DNA of 64,000 nucleotides from an uncultured Oscillospiraceae bacterium (GTDB lineage: Bacteria > Bacillota > Clostridia > Oscillospirales > Oscillospiraceae): contig CAMVRT010000009.1 of assembly GCA_947169975.1 (NCBI GenBank), positions 27,228 to 91,227 on the forward strand, read 5' to 3'. Positions 28,276 through 36,071 of this stretch are shown piece by piece. Each line of letters begins with the position of its first letter. The stretch's first letter is position 1. Under the pieces are notes generated by a model that was not told the DNA's origin, searched no databases, and worked only from the letters and a program-made list of their open reading frames with translations. A program made the position numbers and the translations under genes.

Positions 28276-30483
28276 ATGGGGGAGCGCCAGACGGTGGAGG
28301 GCACCGTAGAGCACGTCATTTTCCGCAACGAGGAGAATGGCTACACCATACTGAATCTGGTCACGGAGGACGGCGAGGCCGTCACCGTGGTGGGGTGCAT
28401 CCCCTTTGCCGCCGCCGGGGAGGGGATGACCGTCACCGGCGTGTGGGTGGAGCATCCGTCCTACGGCCGTCAGATGAACGCCGAGTCGGTGGACCGCCGC
28501 ATGCCGGAATCCGGAGATGAGATCATCGCTTATCTGGGCTCCGGCGTCATCAAGGGCATCGGCCCTGCCACTGCGGCACGTCTGGTGGAGCGCTTCGGGG
28601 ACGACACCCTGCGCGTCATGGAGGAGGAGCCGGAGCGGCTGAAGACCGTCAAGGGAATCACCGCCAAACGCGCCGTGGAGATTTCGGAGGCGTTCCGGTC
28701 TTTGACCGGTCTGCGCCGTGTGACGGAATTTTTGGCCCGGTACGAGCTGCCGGTGAACCTGGCCATGCAGCTCTACCGCGCCTACGGCCCGGAGGCGCTG
28801 CCCCGGCTGAAGGACGACCCCTATCTGCTGACCCGCCCGGTCTACGGCGTACCCTTTGCCGCCGTGGATGAGATCGCCCTGTCCATGGGCTTCGAGGGGG
28901 ATGATCCCTGCCGCATCGGCGCGGCGCTGACCTACGAGCTGGAGCACAATCTGGGAAACGGTCACGTGTTCCTGCCCCGGGACAAGCTGCTGGCCGCCAC
29001 AGCGGCTCTCATCGGCGTGGAGCCGGAGCCGCTGGAGATCGCGCTGGACAAGCTGCTCTCCCGCGGCGTGCTGGTGCAGGAGCGGGTGGCCAACGTGGAC
29101 GCCTGCTATCTGCGGCGGATGCATGAGGCGGAGGTAAATGTGGCGGACAAGCTCCGCGTATTGCAGAAGATGCCCTTTGACGCCCGTGCGAATGTGAACC
29201 GGGTCATTGACGAGATCCAGGTCACACAGGGCATTACATACGCTCCGGCCCAGCGCCAGGCGGTGGAGCTGGCCGCCCGCGAGGGTGTGCTGCTGCTGAC
29301 CGGCGGACCGGGCACCGGCAAGACCACTACGGTCCGGGCCATCGTGACCCTGTTCGGCCGCATGGGGCTGGACGTGCTGCTGCTTGCCCCTACCGGCCGT
29401 GCCGCCAAGCGGCTGGGGGAGGTCTGCGGCATGGACGCCCAGACCATCCACCGGTGTCTCGGCATGAGCTTCAACGAGCTCACCGGCGAGGTCACGTTCA
29501 AGAAAAACGAAAAGGAGCCGCTGGAGACGGACGCCGTCATCGTGGACGAGATGAGCATGGTGGACCTGGAGCTGATGCAGGCCCTGCTGTGTGCCCTGCG
29601 TCCCGGCTGCCGCCTGGTGATGGTGGGTGACCCGGATCAGCTGCCGTCGGTGGGACCGGGCAACGTGTTCGGCGATCTGATCCGCAGCGAAACGGTGCCG
29701 GTGGCCGCGCTCCACACCGTGTTCCGCCAGGCGGAGCAGTCCGCCATCATCCGCAACGCCCACGCCGTCAATGAGGGCCGTGGGCCGGATCTGAACAACA
29801 AACAAAACGACTTTTTCTTCCTGTGCCGCCGGTCGCCGGATCGGCTGGTGCAGACGGTGGTGGAGCTGTGCCGGGAGCGGCTGCCCAGGAACATGGGCAT
29901 TCCCACCGCCGACATCCAGGTGATCTCCCCCACCCGGCGGGGTGAGTGCGGCACAGTGCAGCTCAACCGCGCTCTCCAGGCGGCGCTGAATCCCGCCGCT
30001 CCCGGCAAGCGCCAGAAGGTCTGGGGCGACCTCACATTCCGGGAGGGCGACCGGGTCATGCAGAACCGAAACAACTACGACGTCATCTGGGAAAAGGACG
30101 ACGGCGATGTGGGCGCCGGCATTTTCAACGGCGACGTGGGCGTCATTCAGGAGATCGATCCCTCCGGGGAGCTGCTCACCATCCGCTTTGACGACCGCAC
30201 CGCCACCTATACCCCGGATCTTCTGAATCAGCTGGACATGGCCTACGCCATCACCGTCCACAAATCCCAGGGCAGCGAGTACCGCGCGGTGGTGCTTTCC
30301 ACCGCGCCGGCCGCGCCGGGCCTGATGGTGCGGGGCGTGCTGTACACCGCCATCACCCGGGCAAGAGAGCTGCTGGTGCTGGTGGGCGACGATACTGTGC
30401 CGGGCAAAATGGCGGCGGACGACCGCCGACAGAGACGATACAGCGGACTGCGCCGCAGACTGCGGCAGGGAGGTGGCCAATGA
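28276..30483 (+). CDS. recD2: RecD2-type superfamily 1 DNA helicase
   Basis: 735 residues. An N-terminal OB-like region and helix-hairpin-helix motifs (GSGVIKGIGPATAARLVERFG) are followed by SF1 helicase motifs: Walker A GGPGTGKTTT (about 350), Walker B VIVDEMSMVD, GDPDQLPSVGPG and the C-terminal AITVHKSQGSEY. RecD2 is a 5'-3' helicase found without RecBC in many Firmicutes. Its stop overlaps the comFC start (ATGA). Confidence 0.94.
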   Translation: MGERQTVEGTVEHVIFRNEENGYTILNLVTEDGEAVTVVGCIPFAAAGEGMTVTGVWVEHPSYGRQMNAESVDRRMPESGDEIIAYLGSGVIKGIGPATAARLVERFGDDTLRVMEEEPERLKTVKGITAKRAVEISEAFRSLTGLRRVTEFLARYELPVNLAMQLYRAYGPEALPRLKDDPYLLTRPVYGVPFAAVDEIALSMGFEGDDPCRIGAALTYELEHNLGNGHVFLPRDKLLAATAALIGVEPEPLEIALDKLLSRGVLVQERVANVDACYLRRMHEAEVNVADKLRVLQKMPFDARANVNRVIDEIQVTQGITYAPAQRQAVELAAREGVLLLTGGPGTGKTTTVRAIVTLFGRMGLDVLLLAPTGRAAKRLGEVCGMDAQTIHRCLGMSFNELTGEVTFKKNEKEPLETDAVIVDEMSMVDLELMQALLCALRPGCRLVMVGDPDQLPSVGPGNVFGDLIRSETVPVAALHTVFRQAEQSAIIRNAHAVNEGRGPDLNNKQNDFFFLCRRSPDRLVQTVVELCRERLPRNMGIPTADIQVISPTRRGECGTVQLNRALQAALNPAAPGKRQKVWGDLTFREGDRVMQNRNNYDVIWEKDDGDVGAGIFNGDVGVIQEIDPSGELLTIRFDDRTATYTPDLLNQLDMAYAITVHKSQGSEYRAVVLSTAPAAPGLMVRGVLYTAITRARELLVLVGDDTVPGKMAADDRRQRRYSGLRRRLRQGGGQ

Positions 30484-31148
30484 GCGAAAAAAACCGGCTG
30501 GACGGGATCGGAAAGAGCATCGCCGAATTTTTCTTTCCCCGGCGCTGCCCCTTCTGCGGCGGCGCGGCCAACGATGGGCTGATGTGCCGCAAATGCCGCA
30601 GCACGCTGCCCTACACCGGCGAGCATGCCGTACAGAAGGGCACCTTCGGACGGTGCGCCTCGCCCCTGTGGTACGAGGGCGGCGTGCGTCGGGCCATTTT
30701 GGACTACAAGTTCAAGGGCAAACTGGGCGGACTGGATTGCTTTGGCCAGATGATGGCCCGGTGTGCCGCCGAGGAGTTCGGCGGCGAGTTCGACGCCGTG
30801 ACCTGGGTGCCTGTCAGCAAAAAGCGGCTGCGCAAGCGTCACTTTGACCAAAGCCGCTTTCTGGCCGCCAGCCTCTGTGTGGACTGGCATGTGGCCCCGG
30901 TGGAGACGCTGCGCAAGACGGTGGACAACCCGCCCCAGTCCGGCACCGCGGACCATGCCCGGCGCCGTGCCAACGTGCTGGGCGTCTATGAAGCCGTCGA
31001 TCCGGCCCAGATCGCCGGGAAGCGCTGGCTGCTGGTGGACGATGTGGTCACCACCGGGTCTACGCTCTCCGAATGTGCCCGGGTTCTGAAGGACGCCGGC
31101 GCGGCAGACGTGGTCTGCCTGACGCTGGCTGCCGCCCGGAACAGATAA
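30480..31148 (+). CDS. comFC: ComF family phosphoribosyltransferase-like protein
   Basis: 222 residues. An N-terminal four-cysteine zinc ribbon (CPFCG and CRKC) is followed by a phosphoribosyltransferase fold with the PRPP loop LLVDDVVTTGSTL. ComFC-type proteins are needed for DNA uptake in Bacillus and Streptococcus and are widespread in non-competent bacteria. It is the last gene of the repair operon and overlaps recD2 by four bases. Confidence 0.9.
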   Translation: MSEKNRLDGIGKSIAEFFFPRRCPFCGGAANDGLMCRKCRSTLPYTGEHAVQKGTFGRCASPLWYEGGVRRAILDYKFKGKLGGLDCFGQMMARCAAEEFGGEFDAVTWVPVSKKRLRKRHFDQSRFLAASLCVDWHVAPVETLRKTVDNPPQSGTADHARRRANVLGVYEAVDPAQIAGKRWLLVDDVVTTGSTLSECARVLKDAGAADVVCLTLAAARNR

Positions 31149-31185
31149 GGAGCAAATATCGACAGGAAAAACAGGGAAAATTCTA

Positions 31186-31214
31186 TTGCAAAAGGCAGAC
31201 GCGGTCGGTATAAT
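31186..31214 (+). promoter_or_regulatory. sigma-A promoter of mreB-type gene
   Basis: TTGCAA (31186-31191), 17 bases, TATAAT (31209-31214). A small GCCCGC/GCGGGC hairpin (31236-31250) followed by TTTCCC lies in the leader. Confidence 0.8.
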
Positions 31215-31285
31215 ATAAGTCCGGACGCATTTTGGGCCCGCAAAGCGGGCTTTCCCATACTCTTATGAAAAGGCAGGATCTTACT

Positions 31286-32317
31286 ATGTGTGGATTGGCA
31301 AAGGATATCGGTATCGACTTGGGCACCGCATCGGTGCTGGTCTATATCAAGGGCAAGGGCCTGGTGCTCAATGAGCCGTCGGTGGTGGCCATCGACAAGA
31401 CGGACGGCAAGCTGCTGAAGGTTGGCGCCGAGGCCCAAGCCATGCTGGGGCGTACCCCCGGCAACATCGTGGCCATCCGTCCTCTGCGGGATGGCGTCAT
31501 TTCCGACTACGACATGACCGAGCGGATGCTGCGTGAGTTCATCCACAAGGTCAGCGGCGGGCTGCAGCTGTTCAAGCCCCGGGTCATTATCTGCGTGCCC
31601 TCCGGCATCACCGAGGTAGAGGAGCGCGCCGTCATCGACGCCGGCATCCAGGCCGGCGCCCGCCGGGTCTACCTCATCGAGGAGCCCGTAGCCGCCGCCA
31701 TCGGCGCCGGTATCGACATCTCCAAGCCCGACGGCCACATGGTGGTGGACATCGGCGGCGGCACCAGTGACATCGCTGTCATCTCCCTGGGCGGCGTAGT
31801 GGAGTCTGCATCCATCAAGGTGGCGGGCGACCAGTTCAACGAGTCCATCGTCAAGTATATGCGCCGCAAGCATAACCTGCTCATCGGTGAGCGCACTGCC
31901 GAGCAGATGAAGATTCAGATCGGCTGCGTCTTCCCCAAGGAGGAGGAGGCCACCATTGAGATCAAGGGCCGCTGCCTGATGACCGGCCTGCCCCGCTCCC
32001 TCACCGTCACCTCCACGGAAATGATGGAGGCCTTTGAGGAGCCGGTGGAGCGGATCCTGGAGGCAGTTCACAGCGTGCTGGAGCGCACACCCCCGGAGCT
32101 GGTGGCCGACATCTCCAACAACGGCATTGTTATGACCGGCGGCGGCAGCCTCATTGAGGGCTTTGACAAGCTCATCACCGCCCGCACCGGCATCCACACC
32201 CAGGTGGCGGAGGACGCTATCTCCTGCGTGGCCCTGGGCACCGGCAAGAGCCTGGACGACATCGGCGACATGACCGACGGCACCGTGAACCTGAGCCGCC
32301 GCCGCCAGATGAACTGA
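31286..32317 (+). CDS. mreB: MreB/Mbl-type actin-like cell shape protein
   Basis: 343 residues, standard MreB length. KDIGIDLGTASVLVY is the phosphate 1 motif, VVDIGGGTSDIAVISLGG phosphate 2, and GIVMTGGGSLIEG the adenosine motif. MreB filaments guide the lateral-wall synthesis machinery of rod-shaped cells. It stands alone without mreC/mreD, as Mbl or MreBH paralogues do, so mbl is possible. The ATG at 31286 with GCAGGATC upstream is preferred over the in-frame ATG at 31265. Confidence 0.9.
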   Translation: MCGLAKDIGIDLGTASVLVYIKGKGLVLNEPSVVAIDKTDGKLLKVGAEAQAMLGRTPGNIVAIRPLRDGVISDYDMTERMLREFIHKVSGGLQLFKPRVIICVPSGITEVEERAVIDAGIQAGARRVYLIEEPVAAAIGAGIDISKPDGHMVVDIGGGTSDIAVISLGGVVESASIKVAGDQFNESIVKYMRRKHNLLIGERTAEQMKIQIGCVFPKEEEATIEIKGRCLMTGLPRSLTVTSTEMMEAFEEPVERILEAVHSVLERTPPELVADISNNGIVMTGGGSLIEGFDKLITARTGIHTQVAEDAISCVALGTGKSLDDIGDMTDGTVNLSRRRQMN

Positions 32318-32371
32318 AGTTATATCGGCGCGATACGCGCTTGAATAGAGAACAAACAGGAGGAGATTACC

Positions 32372-33565
32372 ATGAATTTTTCCAGCAAGGTGAAGCGCTG
32401 CGGCCTTTCCCCCATGCGGAAGTTCCACCCCTACGCGGTGGCCGCCGAGCAGAAGGGCAGAAAGATCTATCACCTGAACATCGGTCAGCCCGACATCGCC
32501 ACGCCCCCCGAGTATTTTGAGGCCGTGCGCAACTTCAACCAGGACGTCCTGGCCTATGCCCCGTCTCCCGGCATCCCCGCGCTGATCGAGGCCATTCGCA
32601 GCTACTATGCCAAGCTGGACATGCACTTTGCCTCCGATGAGATCCTCATCACCACCGGCGGCTCCGAGGCCCTGTCCATCACCTTCCAGTGCATTCTGGA
32701 CGACGGCGACGAGGTGCTGATCCCCGAGCCCTTCTATCCCAACTACAATACCATGGTCGCCACCTGCGGCGCCCATATCCATCCCATTCCCACCAGCCCC
32801 GAGGAAGGCTACCACTACGCCGACCGCGAGAAGATCGAGCGAGAGATCAACGAGCATACCCGCGCCATCGTGGTCACCAACCCCGGCAACCCCACCGGCG
32901 TGGTGCTGACCCACGACGAGATGCGCATGATCGTGGACATCGCCAAGGAGCACAACCTGTTTGTCATCGGTGACGAGGCCTACCGCGAGTTCGTCTACGC
33001 CGGCGAGCCCCTGCAGTCCATGGGCGAGTTTGCCGACGCCGCCGACAACGTCATCCTGGCCGACACGGTGTCCAAGCGGTTCTCCGCCTGCGGCGCCCGC
33101 ATCGGCTGCCTCATCTCCCGGAACCACGAGTTCCTGGGCCACGCCATGAAGTACTGCCAGGCCCGCCTGTCCGTGGCTACTTTGGACCAGGTGGCCTCCG
33201 CCGCCCTGTACAACGTGGGTCCGGAGTATTTCGACGCCGTGCGCAAGGAGTACAAGCTCCGCCGCGACACCGTGGTGGGTGCCCTCCAGAAGATCCCTGG
33301 CGTGGTGTGCAAGTGCCCCCACGGCGCCTTCTACGTCATGGCTGCCCTGCCTGTGGACGATTCCGACAAGTTCCAGAAGTGGCTGCTGGAAGAGTTCGAG
33401 GACAACGGCGACACCGTCATGTTCGCCCCCGGCGAGCCCTTCTACGCCACCCCCGGTAAGGGCCGCAACGAGATCCGCATCGCCTACGTGCTCAAGCAGG
33501 CGGATCTGGAGCGCGCCATGGAGCTGCTGGCCAAGGGCATCGAGGCCTACAACAACCGCAAGTAA
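32372..33565 (+). CDS. PLP-dependent class I/II aminotransferase
   Basis: 397 residues, fold type I. NIGQPDIATP, TTGGSEALSITF, NPGNPTGVV, GDEAYREF and the Schiff-base Lys235 in VSKRFSACGARIG are typical of aspartate/alanine-type aminotransferases. The substrate is not clear. It stands between the mreB-type gene and a hairpin terminator, with CAGGAGGAG before the start. Confidence 0.9.
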   Translation: MNFSSKVKRCGLSPMRKFHPYAVAAEQKGRKIYHLNIGQPDIATPPEYFEAVRNFNQDVLAYAPSPGIPALIEAIRSYYAKLDMHFASDEILITTGGSEALSITFQCILDDGDEVLIPEPFYPNYNTMVATCGAHIHPIPTSPEEGYHYADREKIEREINEHTRAIVVTNPGNPTGVVLTHDEMRMIVDIAKEHNLFVIGDEAYREFVYAGEPLQSMGEFADAADNVILADTVSKRFSACGARIGCLISRNHEFLGHAMKYCQARLSVATLDQVASAALYNVGPEYFDAVRKEYKLRRDTVVGALQKIPGVVCKCPHGAFYVMAALPVDDSDKFQKWLLEEFEDNGDTVMFAPGEPFYATPGKGRNEIRIAYVLKQADLERAMELLAKGIEAYNNRK

Positions 33566-33582
33566 TTTTATCCCGACAGACC

Positions 33583-33612
33583 CGGCGGGGGCGGCGAGTG
33601 CCGCCCCCGCCG
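33583..33612 (+). terminator. hairpin after the aminotransferase gene
   Basis: A perfect 13-bp GC stem with a 4-base loop followed by TTTATC. It overlaps the leader of the next gene, so it may be only partly effective. Confidence 0.65.
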
Positions 33613-33639
33613 TTTATCCCAAAGACAAGGAGACCGACT

Positions 33640-34317
33640 ATGTTCCAAGGCTATACCCAGGAGACGGTGGATTTCATGTGGGGAATCCGCTTCAACAACG
33701 ACCGGGAGTGGTTTACTCCCCGGAAGGAAATCTATCAGCAGCACCTGCTGCGGCCCACCCGCGAGCTGGGCGAGCAGGTTTACGACGCCCTGTCCGCCGA
33801 GCTGAAGGGGGAGCCCCTGCTGCTGAAGGTGTCACGCATTTACCGGGATGCCCGCCGGCTTTTTGGCCGGGGACCGTACAAGGACCACCTGTGGTTCGCC
33901 ATCCGTACCGGCGACAGGGACTGGACCGGCCGGCCCACCTTCTACTTTGAGATCGCCCCGGAGTACTACAGCTACGGCATGGGCTTCTGGGCGGCGGAGA
34001 GGGAGCTGATGGACCGCTACCGCCGGAACATCGCGGAGCATCCGGAGCAGCTGGCCAAGCTGGTGCGGCGGTTCAACCGTCAGAGCGTATTTGTGCTGGA
34101 GGGGGAGTCCTACGCCAAGCCCAAGGGTGACGTGGGCCCGCTGCTGCAGCCCTGGTTCCAGATGAAATCCATTAACCTGGCTCATACGGCGCAGCTGGAT
34201 GAGAAGATCTACTCTCCGGCGCTGGCCGACGAGGTCATTGCGGGGCTGAAGGAGCTGCTGCCCTTCTACCGCTACTTTGCCGCCCTGTGCGCCGAGGTAT
34301 ACCGGGAGCAGGCGTGA
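33640..34317 (+). CDS. DUF2461 family protein
   Basis: 225 residues with the DUF2461 pattern: FNNDREWFTPRKEIYQQHL, KVSRIYRDARRLFGRGPYKDH and FYFEIAPEYYSYGMG. Function of the family is not known. The ATG at 33640 is preceded by AAGGAGACC. Confidence 0.85.
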   Translation: MFQGYTQETVDFMWGIRFNNDREWFTPRKEIYQQHLLRPTRELGEQVYDALSAELKGEPLLLKVSRIYRDARRLFGRGPYKDHLWFAIRTGDRDWTGRPTFYFEIAPEYYSYGMGFWAAERELMDRYRRNIAEHPEQLAKLVRRFNRQSVFVLEGESYAKPKGDVGPLLQPWFQMKSINLAHTAQLDEKIYSPALADEVIAGLKELLPFYRYFAALCAEVYREQA

Positions 34318-34324
34318 AAACACA

Positions 34325-34359
34325 AAAAAGGAAGCAGGGGACGCTCCTGCTTCCTTTTT
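34325..34359. terminator. bidirectional terminator between convergent genes
   Basis: A perfect 14-bp stem (AAAAAGGAAGCAGG and complement) with T-tracts on both strands, serving DUF2461 and the minus-strand membrane protein. Confidence 0.9.
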
Positions 34360-34375
34360 GCCTATATGATGACGA

Positions 34376-35260
34376 TTAACCACCGCTCTCCGTGATCTCC
34401 TCGATGGAGTAGGTATCTCTCCCGACGGTCAGGGCAAAGGTCCGCACCGTGCCGTCCGGCGCGGTCAGATAGAGCTTCGTCTGGCCGGTTTTGGTGAAGT
34501 GCGCGTTGACCATCCAGCCCTCGCTGCCCTTATCGTAGACCATCTCCACCGTGCCGAAGGCGGGATCGTCCAGCGCCACGTGATAGCTGTCGTCGAATTC
34601 GCCGGACATCTCGCCCCCTTGCGCCAGCACCGTGGTATCGTAGCTGATCCGACCGCTGGCCAGAGCTAAAACGGTGGCCGCGGCCAGGATCACCAGACTG
34701 ATGATCAGTCCCGCGGTTTTCAGCTTCCTGCTGCTGAAGATGAACAGGGGATAGATGATCACCGTGGCGGCGCAGAAGACGGCGCTGAGCAGGTGGTTGG
34801 GGAAGAAGGACACGGCCTCCTGCAGGAAGCCGAGATAGTGGTAGCCCACAAAGAACAGCATGGGCACCAAAATCAGCAGGCTCCACCACTTCTCCTTCTT
34901 CATATACCAGCCGATAAAGCCCATGGGCAGCGTGCAGAGCGTCCACACGAACCAGGGGGGATAGTAGACGAAGATGCCCCAGCCCAGCGGATTGAAGGGT
35001 ACCTGCACCAGATAGACCAGGGGCTGGCTGATGAGGAAGAACACGAAGCACTTGAGGGCGGAGTCCACAGGCGATTGGCTGTTGACGATGATGAGAATGC
35101 CGAAGAGCACCCACCACTCAAAGGAGATACTGATGTCGGCGAAGGAGGTGTCCTTCGTAAAGGGCAGGGCGGCCATGGCGCCGGTCCAGACGCCGGCGAT
35201 CACCGCAAAAATAATGAGCTTTGTCCATGTCAGGTTGAGTTGTCCGAACAGCTTTTTCAT
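34376..35260 (-). CDS. multi-pass membrane protein of unknown function
   Basis: 294 residues. Six or seven membrane segments occupy about 10-215 (including WWVLFGILIIVNSQSP, WFVWTLCTLPMGFIGWYM and GLIISLVILAAATVLAL). A C-terminal soluble beta domain of about 80 residues follows (VEMVYDKGSEGWMVNAHF). The ATG at 35260 has AAAGGAAC upstream. No family was recognised. The terminal domain would be extracytoplasmic if the helix count is even. Confidence 0.7.
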   Translation of the reverse strand: MKKLFGQLNLTWTKLIIFAVIAGVWTGAMAALPFTKDTSFADISISFEWWVLFGILIIVNSQSPVDSALKCFVFFLISQPLVYLVQVPFNPLGWGIFVYYPPWFVWTLCTLPMGFIGWYMKKEKWWSLLILVPMLFFVGYHYLGFLQEAVSFFPNHLLSAVFCAATVIIYPLFIFSSRKLKTAGLIISLVILAAATVLALASGRISYDTTVLAQGGEMSGEFDDSYHVALDDPAFGTVEMVYDKGSEGWMVNAHFTKTGQTKLYLTAPDGTVRTFALTVGRDTYSIEEITESGG

Positions 35261-35344
35261 ATGGCTTGGTTCCTTTCTGCTGAAAATACGAAAAAAACAG
35301 ACGGAAATCGGGCAGAATATGCATCGTTCCGGATCACAGTGTTG

Positions 35345-35374
35345 AAAAAACCTCGTCTTTCGACGAGGTTTTTT
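35345..35374 (-). terminator. terminator of the tRNA operon
   Basis: On the minus strand AAAAAACCTCGTC pairs with GACGAGGTTTTTT across a 4-base loop, directly after tRNA-Val. Confidence 0.92.
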
Positions 35375-35376
35375 CA

Positions 35377-35453
35377 TGGTGGAGACTGCTGGACTCGAAC
35401 CAGTGACCTCCTGCGTGTGAAGCAGGCGCTCTAACCAGCTGAGCTAAGCCTCC
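35377..35453 (-). tRNA. tRNA-Val(CAC)
   Basis: 77 nt with encoded CCA. A 7-bp acceptor stem, the D-loop AGCTCAGCTGGTTAGAGC, anticodon loop TTCACAC (anticodon CAC) and the T-loop GGTTCGAGTCC are all visible on the minus strand. Confidence 0.95.
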
Positions 35454-35460
35454 ATATTGT

Positions 35461-35481
35461 GCGGGACGGTGGACGTCCCGC
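35461..35481 (-). repeat. intergenic hairpin between tRNA-Val and tRNA-Glu
   Basis: A perfect 8-bp stem GCGGGACG/CGTCCCGC around a 5-base loop. The next tRNA spacer has a hairpin with the same ACG...CGT closing pairs and a nearly identical loop. Confidence 0.7.
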
Positions 35482-35482
35482 T

Positions 35483-35557
35483 TGGTGACCCGTACGGGAT
35501 TCGAACCCATGTTACAGCCGTGAAAGGGCCGTGTCTTAACCACTTGACCAACGGGCC
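35483..35557 (-). tRNA. tRNA-Glu(TTC)
   Basis: 75 nt with encoded CCA. Acceptor GGCCCGT/ACGGGTC, anticodon loop CTTTCAC (anticodon TTC) and T-arm GGTTCGAATCC are visible on the minus strand. Confidence 0.95.
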
Positions 35558-35575
35558 GCTTGACCCTATCGGGTA

Positions 35576-35602
35576 CCGGTGAGACGGCGGACGTCTCACC
35601 GG
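35576..35602 (-). repeat. intergenic hairpin between tRNA-Glu and tRNA-Met
   Basis: A perfect 11-bp stem CCGGTGAGACG/CGTCTCACCGG with a 5-base loop, built like the hairpin at 35461-35481. Confidence 0.7.
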
Positions 35603-35606
35603 CATA

Positions 35607-35683
35607 TGGTAGCGGCACCTGGATTTGAACCGGGGACACTGCGGGTATGAACCGCATGCTCTAGCCAACTGAGCTATGCCGCC
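35607..35683 (-). tRNA. tRNA-Met(CAT), elongator type
   Basis: 77 nt with encoded CCA. Anticodon loop TTCATAC flanked by GCGG/CCGC. It lacks the three G-C pairs of initiator tRNA and has the CGGTTCATACCCG arm usual for elongator tRNA-Met, not tRNA-Ile2. Confidence 0.9.
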
Positions 35684-35705
35684 ATGCCACGATAGGGCAA
35701 GAGTT

Positions 35706-35735
35706 AATATAACACAGGGCTTGTCGCCTTGTCAA
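35706..35735 (-). promoter_or_regulatory. sigma-A promoter of the tRNA operon
   Basis: On the minus strand TTGACA (35730-35735), 18 bases, TATATT (35706-35711), about 20 bases before tRNA-Met. Confidence 0.8.
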
Positions 35736-35827
35736 GAATTATTTTTCCCCATGGGACAACTTTTTTTCTGCTGTGATCTGCGTCGGAAGCTGTCGCAAAG
35801 TTGGGGGTGTACAAAAGGGGCAAGGTG

Positions 35828-35836
35828 TGGTATACT
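35828..35836 (+). promoter_or_regulatory. extended -10 promoter of RNase J
   Basis: TGGTATACT matches an extended -10 (TGn plus TATACT). The -35 position holds TGTACA at 17 bases. Confidence 0.55.
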
Positions 35837-36071
35837 TTGTGCAAAGTGCAGAATTATAGCACGATTTTTTGTGTGTTTCGCAGCTCTGCGGAGGCTGCGA
35901 TCCGATAGAGGGAGGCATACCTCCCGATCACACGGCGGTCGGGCGATGATCCGGCAGACGGCGGCGAAGCAGGGCCGTGCGGATGCGGACGCGCCCTTTC
36001 TTTTGCTGCGCCCATTTTCGGCCGCGGCAGTCTCCGCCGGATGAAAACCCTGTGCAAATAAAGGAGAAACT
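35837..36071 (+). other. long structured leader of the RNase J gene
   Basis: About 235 bases lie between the promoter and the start. They hold hairpins CGCAGC/GCTGCG (35879-35899) and GGGAGG/CCTCCC (35910-35925), then a GC-rich segment ending in CGCGCCCTTTCTTTT near 35990-36004. No ORF with a ribosome binding site was seen. It could be a cis-acting regulatory RNA; no known class was recognised. Confidence 0.45.
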
